Part shown: positions 45,578 through 57,198 of the stretch, in pieces
Layout of the letters: every line of letters starts with the position of its first letter
How positions within the stretch are numbered: position 1 is the stretch's first letter
Source: Artemisia argyi
Taxonomy: Eukaryota; Streptophyta; Magnoliopsida; Asterales; Asteraceae
Length of the DNA: 64,000 nt
Reading direction: 5' to 3'
NCBI GenBank assembly: GCA_030686995.1
Contig: CM060680.1
Location: 79,040,616-79,104,615, forward strand
Made by a program: the position numbers and the translations under genes
The notes under the pieces: generated by a model
Databases searched by the model: none
The model's input: the letters and a program-made list of their open reading frames with translations, nothing else
What the model was told of the DNA's origin: nothing

Positions 45578-45915
45578 TAGGGCTGAGCAAACGGACCGGA
45601 TGGACCGGACCGACCGACAAAACCGACCGGACCGAGACCGACGGACCGGACCGACCACATTCGGTCCGGTCCTCGGTCTAAGCTTTTTGCCAAATTCGGT
45701 CCTCGGTCCGGTCCGGTCCGGTCCGGACCGACCAAAAACCCGAAAAAACTTGCCTAATTGGACCGGACCGACCGAAGACCGACCGGACCGGACCGGACCG
45801 AGACCGGACCGACCATATTCGGTCCGGTCTCGGTCTATGGTTTTCCGGTTCTCGGTCCTCGGTCCGGTCCGGTCTTGGTCGGTCCGGTCCGGTTTTCGCC
45901 CGATGCTCAGCCCTA
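45578..45915. mobile_element. hAT-type MITE (338 bp) in the protease region
   Basis: Ends TAGGGCTGAGCA and TGCTCAGCCCTA form a perfect 12-bp inverted repeat. The 8-bp duplication GTTGATTT flanks it (45570-45577, 45916-45923). The interior consists largely of GGACCGGACCGACCG-type short repeats in two inverted blocks, so the whole element could fold on itself. It is much richer in GC than its surroundings. Non-coding, although the open frame of gag runs through it by chance. It disrupts the polyprotein (346 bases added, not a multiple of three). Confidence 0.92.
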
Positions 45916-47474
45916 GTTGATTTCGATGCGGATCCAAAAGTTCCTCTCATTCTTGGGAGGGGATTCTTAAGGACGGGTTGTGCATTGATCGATGTTTTGA
46001 TGAGGAAATCACGTTACGAGTTGGCACTGAAGCGATAACGTTCAACCTTGATCAAACCTCGAGATACTCCTCGAATTATGATGCTGAATCGGTTAACCAA
46101 ATTGGTGTCATTGACATTGCATCTGAGGAGTATGCTCAGGAAATCCTTGGATTCGCTGATAGTTCTCCGAGTGGTAATCCCACTCCCTCTTCTCACCCCA
46201 TAATCGCTAATTCTTCTCCTTCCCTCACTCCGTTTAAGGGAAGTGATTTCGTCCTTGAGGAAATAGAGGCCTTTCTCAAAAGTGAATCAATTCCTGAAGG
46301 AATTGATAACCAAGAGATTGACCCGGAGGGGGATATCTTTCTCCTTGAGAAATTATTGAACAAAGATCCCTCTCCTCTTCCTGTTCTACCTCAACAACTT
46401 CATAACGCGGAAATCAAATATGTTGAGAAAAATGATGATTTCCCCGAGGTCGAACTTAAGGATCTCCATCTAGAATATGCATTCTTGGAAGGTAACGATA
46501 AATTACCAGTTATTATTGCGAAAGATTTAAAGGATGAGGAGAAAACCGCGCTTCTTAAGGTTTTAAAGTCCCACAAACAAGCAATTGCTTGGAAGCTCTC
46601 AGACATAAAGGGTATTAACCCGGATTTTTGTACATACAAAATCCTAATAGAGGATGACTTTAAGCCTGCCGTGCAGCATCAAAAAAGGGTAAATCCAAAA
46701 ATCCACGAAGTTATCAAGCAAGAAGTTATCAAACTTCTCGATGCTAGATTGATTTACCCAATATCAGACAGTCCTTGGGTTAGCCCAATACATTGTGTTC
46801 CAAAAAAGGGTGGCATTACGGTTGTCACAAATGAGGATAACGAGTTGATACCAACTCATTTGGTTACAGGGTGGCGAGTATGTATTGATTACAGAAAACT
46901 TAACGAAGCCACCAGCAAGGACCATTTTCCTCTGCCCTTTATGGATCAAATGCTCGAGAGACTAGCGGGGAATGAATATTATTGTTTCCTCGACGGCTTC
47001 TCGGGTTACTTCCAGATTCCCATTGATCCAAAGGATCAAGAGAAGACTACCTTCACATGCCCTTACGGGACATTTGCCTATCGTCGCATGCCTTTTGGGT
47101 TATGCAACGCTCCGGGCACTTTCCAGAGGTGCATGATGGCTATTTTCCACGACATGATCGGGAAAACCATGAAGGTATTCATGGATGACTTCTCAGTCAT
47201 CGGGAATTCTTTCGACTCATGCCTCTCCCATTTAGAAAAGATGCTTCAACGTTGTGAAGACACGAATCTTTGTCTAAACTGGGAGAAGAGCCATTTTATG
47301 GTCAAGGAAGGCATTGTCCTCGGCCATAAAATTTCAAAAAGTGAGATTGAGGTCGATAAGGCCAAAATTGATGTTATTGCTAAGCTGCCTCATCCCACCA
47401 CTGTTAAAGGCATAAGGAGTTTCTCGGCCATGCTGGGTTTTATCAGTGATTCATTCAGGATTTCTCCAGAATAG
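45916..47474 (+). pseudogene. Athila-like protease end and reverse transcriptase
   Basis: After the MITE the old frame continues for about 75 bases (DPKVPLILGRGFLRTG). It then loses one base near 45992 and continues in the frame used to 47474. Reverse transcriptase motifs in order are WVSPIHCVPKKGG, WRVCIDYRKLNEATSKDHFP, FLDGFSGYFQIPI, TFTCPYGTFAYRRMPFGLCN and VFMDDFSV, the last being the catalytic F-x-D-D box. The stop at 47474 results from a one-base shift near 47440. The downstream thumb and connection continue in another frame with two more stops (near 47449 and 47532). The enzyme copies element RNA into DNA in cytoplasmic particles; this copy is dead. Confidence 0.9.
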
Positions 47475-48264
47475 CCTGTCCTATGACTCATCTTCTTGAA
47501 AAGGAAGATCCTTTCATCTTTTCCCCCAAGTGAGTTGAAGCTTTTTGTACTTTAAAGAAAAGGCTTACCGAGGCACCAATCCTTGTTGCCCCCGACTGGG
47601 ACTTACCCTTCGAACTTATGTGCGATGCTAGCGACTTCGCTATTGGTGCATTTCTGGGGCAACGCAAAAAAAAACATTTTCAGCCAATACACTACGCAAG
47701 TAAGACCATGACTGAAGCTCAAACGCACTATACCACCACAGAAAAAGAATTATTAGCTGTGGTATACGCCTTTGAGAAATTTAGGCCTTACTTAATCCTA
47801 ATCAAATGCATGGTGTATACAGACCACTCGGCTTTGAAATACCTGTTTGCTAAACAGGACGCAAAGCCAAGACTGCTCCGTTGGGTCCTGCTCCTTCAGG
47901 AATTCGATATAATCATACGAGACAAAAAAGGAGCAGAGAACCTTGCAGCTAATCACTTATCCCGGTTAGAGAATCCTCATCAGGATATTCTCGAGAGAAA
48001 AGAGATTAATGAAACTTTTCCTCTGGAGACACTCAATCTAATCTCTACCCGTGATGATACCACTATCCCATGGTTTGCCGATTTTGCAAATTACCATGCG
48101 GGTAATTTCGTTGTGAAAGGGATTTCGTCCCAACAGAAAAGAAAATACTTTAAAGATGTAAAAAATTACTTCTGGGACGACCCCTACTTATTCAAAATCT
48201 GTGCGGATCAAGTCATCCGACGGTGTGTCCATGGCCAAGAAGCCATGGAAATTCTTAAAGCTTG
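47475..48264 (+). pseudogene. Athila-like RNase H region
   Basis: It is open in the frame of 47618-48264: [56 protein letters not shown]. These contain the RNase H acidic residues D (CDAS), E (TEKELL) and D (TDHSAL). The chromatid linker to integrase (AADHLSRLEN-like [11 protein letters not shown]) follows. The frame is cut by the copia solo LTR at 48265. RNase H removes the RNA strand during replication. Confidence 0.88.
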
Positions 48265-48637
48265 TGTTGGGAATTACAGATTTGAAGATTACAAAACCAC
48301 GAGCAAGAATGAAGAAAGAAGAAACAATGAGGGGCTATTATGTAATAATAACTTAGCTTTGTTAGTAAGCTAGGTTTAGGGTTTCTTGTAACCTCCCTCT
48401 ACTATATAAAGACGGTAGGCGTCTAGGGTTACAAGTATCTTTTTCATCCTTTTCATTCATAGTCTCTTCAATGAGAGTCTAGACACACGATTATAGCGTG
48501 TGTATATTAGTAGTTGTAGTAGTTTTATTTTATATTCAATAAAGAAAACCTTGAAGTAACCTTGATTGTTCTTATTATTATTCCGCTGTGCTTATCAATG
48601 TTACTATATCCTAGATGGGCTTAAACGATTCTTCACA
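48265..48637 (+). mobile_element. Copia-type solo LTR (373 bp) in the integrase zinc-finger region
   Basis: It starts TGTTGGGAATTAC and ends TTCTTCACA. The duplication GCTTG flanks it (48260-48264, 48638-48642). It contains a TATA box CTATATAAAG (48401-48410) and a polyadenylation-like AATAAAG (48538). TGTTGGGAA is a common start of plant Ty1/copia LTRs. No internal region remains, so it is a solo LTR formed by recombination after insertion. Confidence 0.9.
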
Positions 48638-48642
48638 GCTTG

Positions 48643-49719
48643 TCATGATGGACCCACGGGGGGACATCATAACCCAAACTACACCGCCAAAAAGGTGTTT
48701 GATTCGAGATTCTTTTGGCCCACAATCTACAAAGACGCCCATAAACTTATCAAAACCTGTGAAGCTTGCCAGCGTCATGGGAATATTTCCAAAAAGAATG
48801 AGATGCCGCAAAACGCCATCCAAGTCTGTGAAATATTTGATATGTGGGGCCATTCCCATCCTCACGAGGGAATAAATACATACTCGTGGCTATCGACTAT
48901 CTGTCAAAATGGGTTGAAGCAAAAGCTTTACCCACCAACGATGCCCGTGTAGTAGTTAAATTTTTGATGTCTCTCTTTGCCAGATTCGGGACTCCTCGTG
49001 CCATTATCAGTGATCGTGGCACACACTTCTGCAATGAACAATTTGCAAGAGTGATGTTTAAATATGGTGTAACTCACCGTCTTTCAACTGCATACCACCC
49101 ACAAACAAGTGGGCAGGTGGAGGTCTCGAATCGGGGTATTAAGAGAACTCTGGAGAGGACGGTGAGAGAAAACCGTGCCTCTTGGTCGGATAAGCTGAAT
49201 GATGCACTATGGGCTTTCCGCACTGCTTACAAAATACCCATCGGGTGTACTCCATATAAGCTAGTGTATGGGAAAGCATGTCATCTTCCGATCGAATTAG
49301 AACATAAGGCCTATTGGGCCTTAAAACATGCAAATTTCGACCTTCAGATAGCGGGTGATCACCGCAATGTTCAACTTAATGAATTAAACGAACTACGTGA
49401 TCAAGCTTATGAGAATTCTTTGATTTACAAGGAAAAAACCAAGAAGATTCACGACTCCAAAATTAAGAACCGTGTTTTCAACATCGGTGACATAGTCCTT
49501 CTCTTCAATTCACGATTGAAGATATTCTCAGGAAAGCTTAAAACTCGTTGGTCTGGGCCATTCACTGTAACAAAAGTATTTCCATATGGAACTGTTGAGT
49601 TATCTCAACCTGACGGTTCCAACTTCAAAGTGAATGGCCATCGGTTAAAGCACTACTTTGGAGGGGACGTACCACCAATGGTTGTCCCGGATCTCCTAAC
49701 TTTCCCCACGAACCAATGA
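48643..49719 (+). pseudogene. Athila-like integrase
   Basis: The zinc-binding part ([20 protein letters not shown] ... CEACQRHG) lies in 48643-48850. A small deletion at about 48849 removes a few residues before MGPFPSSRG and shifts the frame. The core in the frame of 48844-49719 has the catalytic D ([11 protein letters not shown]), D ([11 protein letters not shown]) and E ([15 protein letters not shown]). The C-terminal part has [28 protein letters not shown] residues and no chromodomain, as usual for Athila. Its role is insertion of the DNA copy in the nucleus. Confidence 0.9.
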
Positions 49720-50556
49720 ATTCGGGGATCGAGTCAAGCTAGCGACTCGATAAACAAAAACAGTAGCATGTGTAAGGGGTTTTCACCCTAAGTGTGGGGG
49801 AAGTTACCCCTGCTATGGCCGACCATGTATGTATCTCAAAAAAAAATGTGTATATATCTATATAAATAAAGCGAAAAATGTTATTTCCACATTTAGCTTG
49901 TAGTATTATCCCTTTCCGTTCAAAGAGTCGGCATAATAGTCGGGACTTTGAATATTGAGGACAATATTCAACTCTAAGTGTGGGGGGGAGGGAATTCTAG
50001 CGAATTTTATCACATTATATCTTCTAGTACCCCGTTTTTAGCCAAAATTTTAAATTTTTTTTTCACTTTATTTCAAAATTTTTATGGTTATTAGTCCGCC
50101 TTGTCTAAGCCACAAAAGGATTGGCTAATCCAGGAGCAAACGGCTCTTGGTAAAGATATCTCAAAACCGTTGATGGCTGACAATTTGCCCAAAATTGTAT
50201 GGGATTCAACTCACCATATCTTTAATCGTGAAGAGTTGGCTAGCCCACAAGGTTATGGCTTGTGGTAAAGGCAGTGGAAAAACCTTAAAATGGTATTCAG
50301 CTCAACAAGATGATGACTTTATTTCCATCAAAGAGTTGGCTAGTCCAGAAGCAAACGGCTTTTGGTAAAGACAAATCAAATCCGTTAACAGCTGATGATT
50401 TACTCAAAATCATATGGTTATCAGTTTACCATAGTTCTTAATTGAACTAAAACATTTGGCTACTCCAGAAGTAATGGCTTTTGGTAAAGAGACTTCAAAT
50501 CCATTAAGTTTTCTCAAAAGATTGCTAGGGACTAGCAATATTTTAGTGTGGGGAAT
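49720..50556 (+). other. Athila-like 3' noncoding region with stem-loop, purine boxes and hairpin repeats
   Basis: No envelope-like gene is seen. CGAGTCAAGCTAGCGACTCG (49730-49749) forms a perfect stem-loop 10 nt after the stop. AAGTGTGGGGG boxes lie at 49791 and 49976. Four ~110-bp imperfect repeats, each with TTGGCTA...CCAGAAGC...GGCTTTTGGTAAAG, span 50110-50500. The purine-rich AGTGTGGGGAAT directly before 50557 is the likely polypurine tract. Confidence 0.7.
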
Positions 50557-53500
50557 TGATGAGTGTGTAAATACTCATTATTTTCACCTAATCTGAGCTG
50601 CCAAAACATCCAAAAACACTCAAATATGCATCAAAATACTGAAATTATCCCAGAAGTGTGTTTTATATGTTTCAGATGCAAAATGATCAAAAATAGATGA
50701 AATAAGAACAAAGTTTGCATAATTAGCAGTTTCAGTCCCTCAACTTTCAAAACTTGTCAAATCTAGTCCCTGGTTATTCTAAAAACATGAAAAAGTCACC
50801 AAAGGTCCTTTTTGAATCACAAATTATATATTAAGTCCTTTGGTGTGAAGTTTCACAAAATTACAAGTTTAGTCTCTCAACTTTGCAAAATTGACAAAAA
50901 AGGTCCCTGGGATATTAAAACTTTGAGAAAAATCAATTTTGGTCCTTGTACTACTAATCTTTGGCAGGAATGGTCTTCGGAAGGAAAGTTTTGAAAAATT
51001 ACAAGATTAGTCCCTGGAGTTTTATAGATGGCAGAAATAGTCCTTCGAAAGTTCAAAAGTGGAAAATTCAACATATAATCCTTGTACTACTAAAGATTGG
51101 CAAGTTTCATCCCTTTGTGAACTTTAGAAGAATGCCAAATATGGCCCCTCAAACTTTAGTGAATTGCAAAATTGATCCTTGTGATAATAAACAAACCAAC
51201 CGGACCCTTTTTATTATATAAGCCCCAAAACCAAATCCAATCCAAACAAGTAACACCACCCAGCCCAACACCCTTCCAAAGCCCACCCCTGAGCCCAACT
51301 GCCTAAAACCATTTTAAAAAATGAAACGGTCAAACCCCGTTTGACCAAACCACCCTTCCCTCACAAAACCGTCCACCACCTCTGCAAAACCACCTCCCCT
51401 CTCCATCACCACTTGCAAAAACATCATCACCACCCCACCACCCTCACCTAACATCACATCCACAATAAATGCCCCCCCCCCCCACATATTACACGCAAAC
51501 ACAGATAATATGCCAAAACAGCATTTCCCGCCAAAACTAATTTAATGGTTGAGATCAAATGAAGCCAATCCAATGGCTAGAGATTACTAGGAAATGCTCA
51601 GAGGGGTGCATAAACCCTAATTGAGGCCTATATAAAGAAGGAGAAGGCAGAAGAGCAAGGGTGTAGTATAATTTAGTTTTAATCCTTTCATTTAAATTGT
51701 AGTTTCCATTTTCAGTTAAAAATCAAGCTTTTAAGCATTGTACTAGTGTAATCAAGTGTAATCTCAACTGTTTCATTAATCAATTTCAAGTTTTAATCTC
51801 TATCTCAGTTTATGCCAATTTCTCTTTTATTTCAAAATTATTATTAAGCTTTATTGTTGTTGCTGTTTGATCATATGGACTCTTAAGCTCACTTAGGCTC
51901 CCAGAAAGCTTAACAAAGTTTTCAGAAACCTTAAAACATAATCTAGCTATAAAAAGTCAAAAATACAAAAAATAGTCAACAAAAGTCAAAGTGTAGGTTT
52001 AATGGAGATTCAAGCTGGAGCAGGGTGAATTGTGGATTGCCCTGGGTTAGTTGCCTTGTGGAAGGCTTATAGGAAGTGATTCTTGGTTCGTGGTACTTGG
52101 AAGAAAGGCTTGGAAGGCAGTTGTAAGCCTAATTCTCTCATTCCATCTTTTCAAGTATAACAGTGGTTCATTATTGCTTATTTTGCTTCTTTATAGCTTA
52201 TTAGATTGTTATTAATTAGTAGCTTATGCTTAGGTCTCTATTTGTATTAGTTTCTTCAAATCTGTCTCATATAAGTAGTGTTTGGAGTTGTGTTTTGCTC
52301 TGTGATGAAGACTGTTCTTGTTGTTGTTTCTTGTTCATACAAGTATCTTAGTGTCACTTTAACTCAGAACAACACTTAAATACAGGCATTGTTCACCAAA
52401 AAGTCAAAATTACACACCATTAGGCCTAATTAACCCTCTGTGTTGGTTAAAGAGTGGCTTATGCCCCATTTCCATTCACAAGTGAGTGGTGTAGCTTATT
52501 TTAGACTTAACACAACTTATTAAACCTTAATCAGTCATAAAATCAAGGTCTAAGTTCATAAAAGTCAACTTGGTTCATAATTTCAAAAAAGTAAAAAATA
52601 CTCTTGTCTCAGAAAACCAAAAATGGGAAGAATTGTTTTGATTTTTGTGATTGGATTGGGACCCTGAGCTTTTCACAGGTCATAGTTTATCAGCTTATCT
52701 TTCAAAACCTACCATCAGCTTATTTTTGTGAATTTTACTCAAGCTTGTGCAAGTGCTTATTTAAGCCTGCAGGGCAACTTTCCCTTTTGCACCAGGGCAC
52801 TTTGTGCATTTGGTCAAGTTTTCAAACCCCCCTCCAGGGTGCAAACCAAAATATTAAACCTTGTTTTTTAGCTTTTTGGAAAGCTTATCAGCTTGTCTTT
52901 TTAGATCATCAATAATATTAGATCTCAGTTCACTGTAGCATAGCTTATTTTGGTCTTTAAGTTTGCTTATTTCACAATCATATACTGAGTACTCAGTATT
53001 GATCACCAATATTCCCAAGACCATAGCTGATTCATTAGTGGGCCCCACCCTTAGCTTATTGGCTTTTTGGAAAGCCAAGCAGCCCATCTTGATAGTTCAG
53101 GGCTTATTTTACCATTTCAAGCTTATTTGATAGGGCTGCAAGTACCTTTTAGGTTGTCCATTTCTCTGAGTACACTGAGTGACTCAATCTTTGAGCCTAT
53201 ATACCAAGCCTCACCTAGACCTCAATAATAAGCCATAAACTCAGCTTATTGGCTTATTTTGAAGTTGACCAGGCCAACTTGTAAGGTCAAGTCTTAGTTT
53301 GGACTTCTCTTGACTTCTGTGGACCCCACAGAGGTCCAAAAGTCCCTGTTTGAGGCCTGTCTTGGCCTAATAGTCTGATAAATGCTTATTTGGTTACCAT
53401 TGCTTATCCAAAGTGCTTGTTTGTGCCATTGGCCTTATTTCAAGTTGTTATCCATCTGTTTGAGCTTATTTGTTCATTTGATAGCTTTTTCACAAGTACA

Positions 53501-54672
53501 CAAGTCCTAATAAGCTATTTTACCAACTGTTAAGAACAAAGGGGGTGCACACAGCTTATTTATAAGCTAAGTCAAAAGTGTCTTCATAAAAGTTTTCTAT
53601 TTTTAGCTTATAATCAGTAGTCAAAAAGAAAAACCAACTTTAAAAATAGTGATAGCTTCTATTTAATAGGATTTATCTTTTTAATTTTTTTTTTCAGCTT
53701 ATTATTAAGCATTTCATCATTTTTATATTTTTCTTAATTTTCCTTCATCTTAAAGTATTTTTAGTAATTTTTCTAGATTTTTCTCTTTTAATTTAGTAAT
53801 TATTAGAATTAAAATTAGTTTAAATAAATAATTAAGTAATATTAGTAATTAAATAGTTTTATCAATTTTTAATTAACAACAGTACACTTTTATATTTTTC
53901 CGAGGTTTGATAAATCATTTAGAATTTTTAGAAAATAGTCTCTTAAATTCTACTATTCATTTTCTAATTTTCCTAATTAATTTATTTAAATTAGATATTA
54001 ATTAATAATTAAGTAAATAATTAGTAAAATAGTCTAAAAATAATTTTTATAAGTTTTTTATAATTTTTTAGGATTCCTGAGATGGTTAGTTAGATTTATA
54101 AAATTTTTCATAATTATCTAAGTCATTTGAGTATTATTAGTAATTTAAAATTAGCTTAAATAGTTTAAATAATATTATTATTATTTAATTAATAGAAAAT
54201 CCACAAAAAGACAAAAATAGATATTTTTAGTTTTTAAATTTATTTTAAGTCATTTTATATTTTTAGGAATTAATTTTGCTATTTTCTAGTTAAAATTTGT
54301 AGTATAAATCTTTTTAGCATAATTTAAATAGTTTTAATTAAATAGTTAAATAGTTTTATTTAAATAATTAATATTAAAAATTAAAATAATCAAAAAAATA
54401 TTTTTCTTTTTAATTTCATTGTCTTTTATAATTAAGTTTGCAAAATTTTCATTTGCACCCCCTGCAGTTTTAAATTGTTTAAAACTCACCTTTTCTTCAG
54501 TCTGTTATCAATTCTGATTTCTGATTTGTGTTTGTATAATTATATATGTGTTTCTGGTATTGTTAATACTGTTTCAATTGTTCAAATACCAAGTAATCAG
54601 TAGCACTTGACTTTTTCTCCTAGGTGGGCCTATCAACTGCACCCGGTTGACTGGTTGGTTTGGGAGGAGTCA
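50557..54672 (+). repeat. Athila-like 3' LTR (4116 bp)
   Basis: It has the same ends as the 5' LTR. Differences by eye include many single changes, a run of 13 C near 51472-51484 and a deletion of ~125 bp at 54606 relative to 42437-42562 of the 5' LTR. The short direct repeat CA at the deletion borders fits loss after insertion. Confidence 0.92.
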
Positions 54673-54677
54673 ATACA

Positions 54678-54881
54678 ACCAAATTAAAGTGTTTTAGTTT
54701 CTACACATTACATATTCCCAGTAGATGAATCCATATGTCAATCTTCAAACCTTCTACTGGATGAACCAACATGTGATCAACTACACCTACACAGTCAATA
54801 TATGCAATGAAATGAGGTTACTATAATAGGCAGTGCAATGTGTCCAAAATATTTGCTAAATAATTCATTAGACTCACCTAG
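54678..54881. other. MULE interior between Athila and the PB1-like gene
   Basis: No gene is recognised. It is the likely 3' untranslated part of the minus-strand gene. Confidence 0.4.
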
Positions 54882-56811
54882 TCAAAATAACACCACATTG
54901 TTACCCATTGATCTTGGTGCCCGTAGACCCAGTACGCAATTAGTGATTCTTGGTCTCAAAATACCCCCACCCTTTGCTCCCACATTCACTGAACCAACAC
55001 CTGCTGGGTTCTTCATAGAACCACCATCTCTAATGACAATACCAGCCGGTTTGTTCATGTTAACAACATCAGCCTCATCAACCTCATCAACCATCTTTCC
55101 TTTTCCCTTATCCACGGACCTCTTCACCCTCTTTTTATGCTTCCCGAATTCTGATTGTGAAGCATCAACATCATCCACTTTCCTAAAAGTTTTTGAAGTA
55201 CTAGTCCTAAAAGGAGTTGAAGTAATAGAGCACCGCAAGGTAGCATCTTCTTCTACCCATCCGAAAACCTCCCCACCATTACCCTCTGCATCAATGGTGT
55301 TTAAATAGCAGTAAGATAACACCTGTTTTGTGTGAGCAACAAACAAGTCTACAAAACTGGCACAACAACCTAGCTCAATCATTGTATGCACATCATTGTC
55401 TGTGTGAATCAGCTTCAAACCTTCTTCTAATCTTGCCAAGCAAACAAAAGAACACAACCCATTTTTCTCCCCTAATGTGTGAAAACATAACATCCAGACC
55501 TAGGCTAAAGACATGTCTGTCACAGACAAAGCCACAAATTGTAGAAACATGCCCTTGTACATACCTTAATGGACCAAATTCAAAGACTACATTATTGTGC
55601 ATGCGGAACACAACTTCACCCCCATAAGCAAGTAAATCTGTCACATTTTAAATTCAAACTGTCAAGACATACTAGCACCTACGAAACTAATGGTATACAT
55701 GCTAAAGTCAATGCAGCAGCAGTCAATGAAACAATTATGCAGGCTCAAGTGAAGCAGAGCAATGCAGTATTGTATATCTCACCACATAGTTGTAGTTTAG
55801 TTAATAAGTTAATGTGGTGATATAGAAACCAAACTATTTTGTTCCTGAGACACTTAAGATACACAATCAGACTTACTTAGAACCAATGTGAAGACTTACT
55901 TACAACCAATGTGAAGACTTACATATAACCAATGTGAACACTTAGTAACTGTAGAAGTAATTTAGTAATGCCAAACACTCTCTATAGCAGTACTTTAGTA
56001 ATGCCAAACACTCTCACTTATGATATTCTAACACCCTACTTAAAAACATAATACTATGTTTATCCTAAACCTAGCAAAGGGTATGCATATAAAAGTCTAT
56101 CAAACATATCATAGCATCCTACATAAACAAATTTAAAATGGCACGTAAATGAAGTATACTACATTAACGTACCAAGATCCGTATGCTCTTCCTTCACCTT
56201 CCTTTTCTTGCTTGTCCCATTTGCCCTTCCCCTCTTCTTTTTTTCAGTAACTACTCGGATTAGGACTCCCGTCCTTCTTCTTCTTGCCAGCCTCCTTCTT
56301 CTTCTTGCCAGTCCCAACAGGCCTTCCCCTCTTCCTTTTTTCTGTAACTGTACTCGGATTAGGACTCCCCTCCTTCTTCTTCTTGCCAGTCTCAACAGGC
56401 CTTTCCCTCCTCCTTTTTTCTGTAACTGTAGTCGGATTAGGACTCCCCTCCTTCTTCTTCTTGCCACTCCCAATCGGCCTTCCCCTCCCTCATTTTTTCT
56501 CTGCAACTACCTCATTGGAGCAACCACTACCACTTCCAATGGTAGGAATAGATATGGCACCGCTAGCAACCACATTTGGTTTGTTGAAGGTTCTGTTCCA
56601 CATCCATTGAAGAATTTCTTCAATCATCTCCTTCCCTATGTTTGCATACGAACCATACTTGGCAATAATTTTATCACCAAATTCATCCAAAACATCCTCA
56701 AAGACTTCATCATTTAATAAAACCTTTCCCCACGACTTTTCGGATGATTCCTCCCCCCCCCCCCCCCATCAACAAAGACTTTCCCTTATCATTCTTATCA
56801 TTATTCGCCAT
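54882..56811 (-). pseudogene. MULE-borne gene with AT-hook repeats and a PB1-like domain (broken)
   Basis: Reading on the minus strand, an ATG at 56811 opens a K/D-rich start. It is followed by a run of 15 G (coding strand) that puts the rest one base out of frame. EVFEDVLDEFGDKIIAKYGS ... MWNRTFNKPNVVASG follows to a TGA at 56492-56490. Then come three ~63-bp repeats giving GRGRPIGSGKKKKEG, RERPVETGKKKKEG and KRGRPVGTGKKKKE (56489-56244), which are AT-hook (RGRP) DNA-binding motifs. Further on, GGEVVFRMHNNVVFEFGPLR (from 55644) and LEEGLKLIHTDNDVHTMIEL (about 55435) resemble the two halves of the PB1-like domain found at the N-terminus of Asteraceae MULE proteins, separated by a frameshift near 55490. 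The last part is K/R-rich (GKHKKRVKRSVDKGKGKMVD). No DDE transposase domain is present. It is probably a remnant of the MULE's own protein or a relative; exon borders are uncertain. Confidence 0.55.
55855..56010 (+). repeat. Short tandem duplications in the MULE
   Basis: AACCAATGTGAAGACTTAC is present three times (about 55880-55945), and TTTAGTAATGCCAAACACTC twice (about 55960-56010). They lie in a probable intron of the minus-strand gene. Confidence 0.75.
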
Positions 56812-56993
56812 AGCTGGGTTTCGGTGTTCCGATTTGATTTTTTTTATGTTAGGGTCTGACGGTTGATTACCTATACAACGGATATGAAGTTCTGGGTTGG
56901 TTTTGGGGAGTTAATGTAATCAGAAAAAGCAACTATAGTAATCTAGTTGCTTTAACTAAATATTTTACGTTGTTTGCAAAAATAGTCCTTCGA

Positions 56994-57198
56994 AAGGTTG
57001 GCGGGAGATAAGAAGAACCATGAAATGACGAGACTACCCTCATAGACGTGACACTTAACGGGAAAACTAACGGAAAATGCCTCTCGGTGGTTTTTTTGCA
57101 AATTTGCATAACGTTAGTGGCTTTTTAGCGTGCCTTTTTGTCTCGGTGCCATATTCGCGATTTCGTGATAGTTTATGGACCATTTTTGCATTTTACCC
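56994..57198 (-). repeat. Large MULE right terminal inverted repeat
   Basis: Inverse of the left repeat at 37032-37236, about 90% alike by eye. Confidence 0.85.

Larger units (their letters stand above)
38414..54672 (+). mobile_element. Athila-like Ty3 LTR retrotransposon (16.3 kb)
   Basis: LTRs are 38414-42647 and 50557-54672 (TGATGAGTG...GAGGAGTCA). The duplication ATACA flanks it (38409-38413, 54673-54677). The order is primer site for tRNA-Asp, leader, gag, protease, reverse transcriptase, RNase H, integrase, repeat-rich 3' region, purine tract, 3' LTR. Pol is broken by two or more frameshifts, stops, a hAT MITE and a copia solo LTR. LTRs differ by a few percent by eye. Confidence 0.92.
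37032..57198. mobile_element. Large MULE (Mutator-like) with ~205-bp terminal inverted repeats
   Basis: Own sequence is 37032-38408 plus 54678-57198. The left inverted repeat (37032-37236) and right one (56994-57198) begin GGGTAAAATGCAAAAATGGT and are about 90% alike by eye. The 9-bp flanks TATATAAGA (37023-37031) and TATATAAAA (57199-57207) match at 8 of 9, as expected for Mutator-type insertion. It carries a PB1-like/AT-hook gene and a small frame but no MULE transposase core, so it is non-autonomous. It sits within the last bases of the right terminal repeat of the smaller element. Confidence 0.85.

Noticed and set aside
45578..45920. Arginine/aspartate-rich extension of the gag-protease protein
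   Set aside because: It is translation of a hAT MITE (12-bp inverted ends, 8-bp duplication), not a new protein domain.
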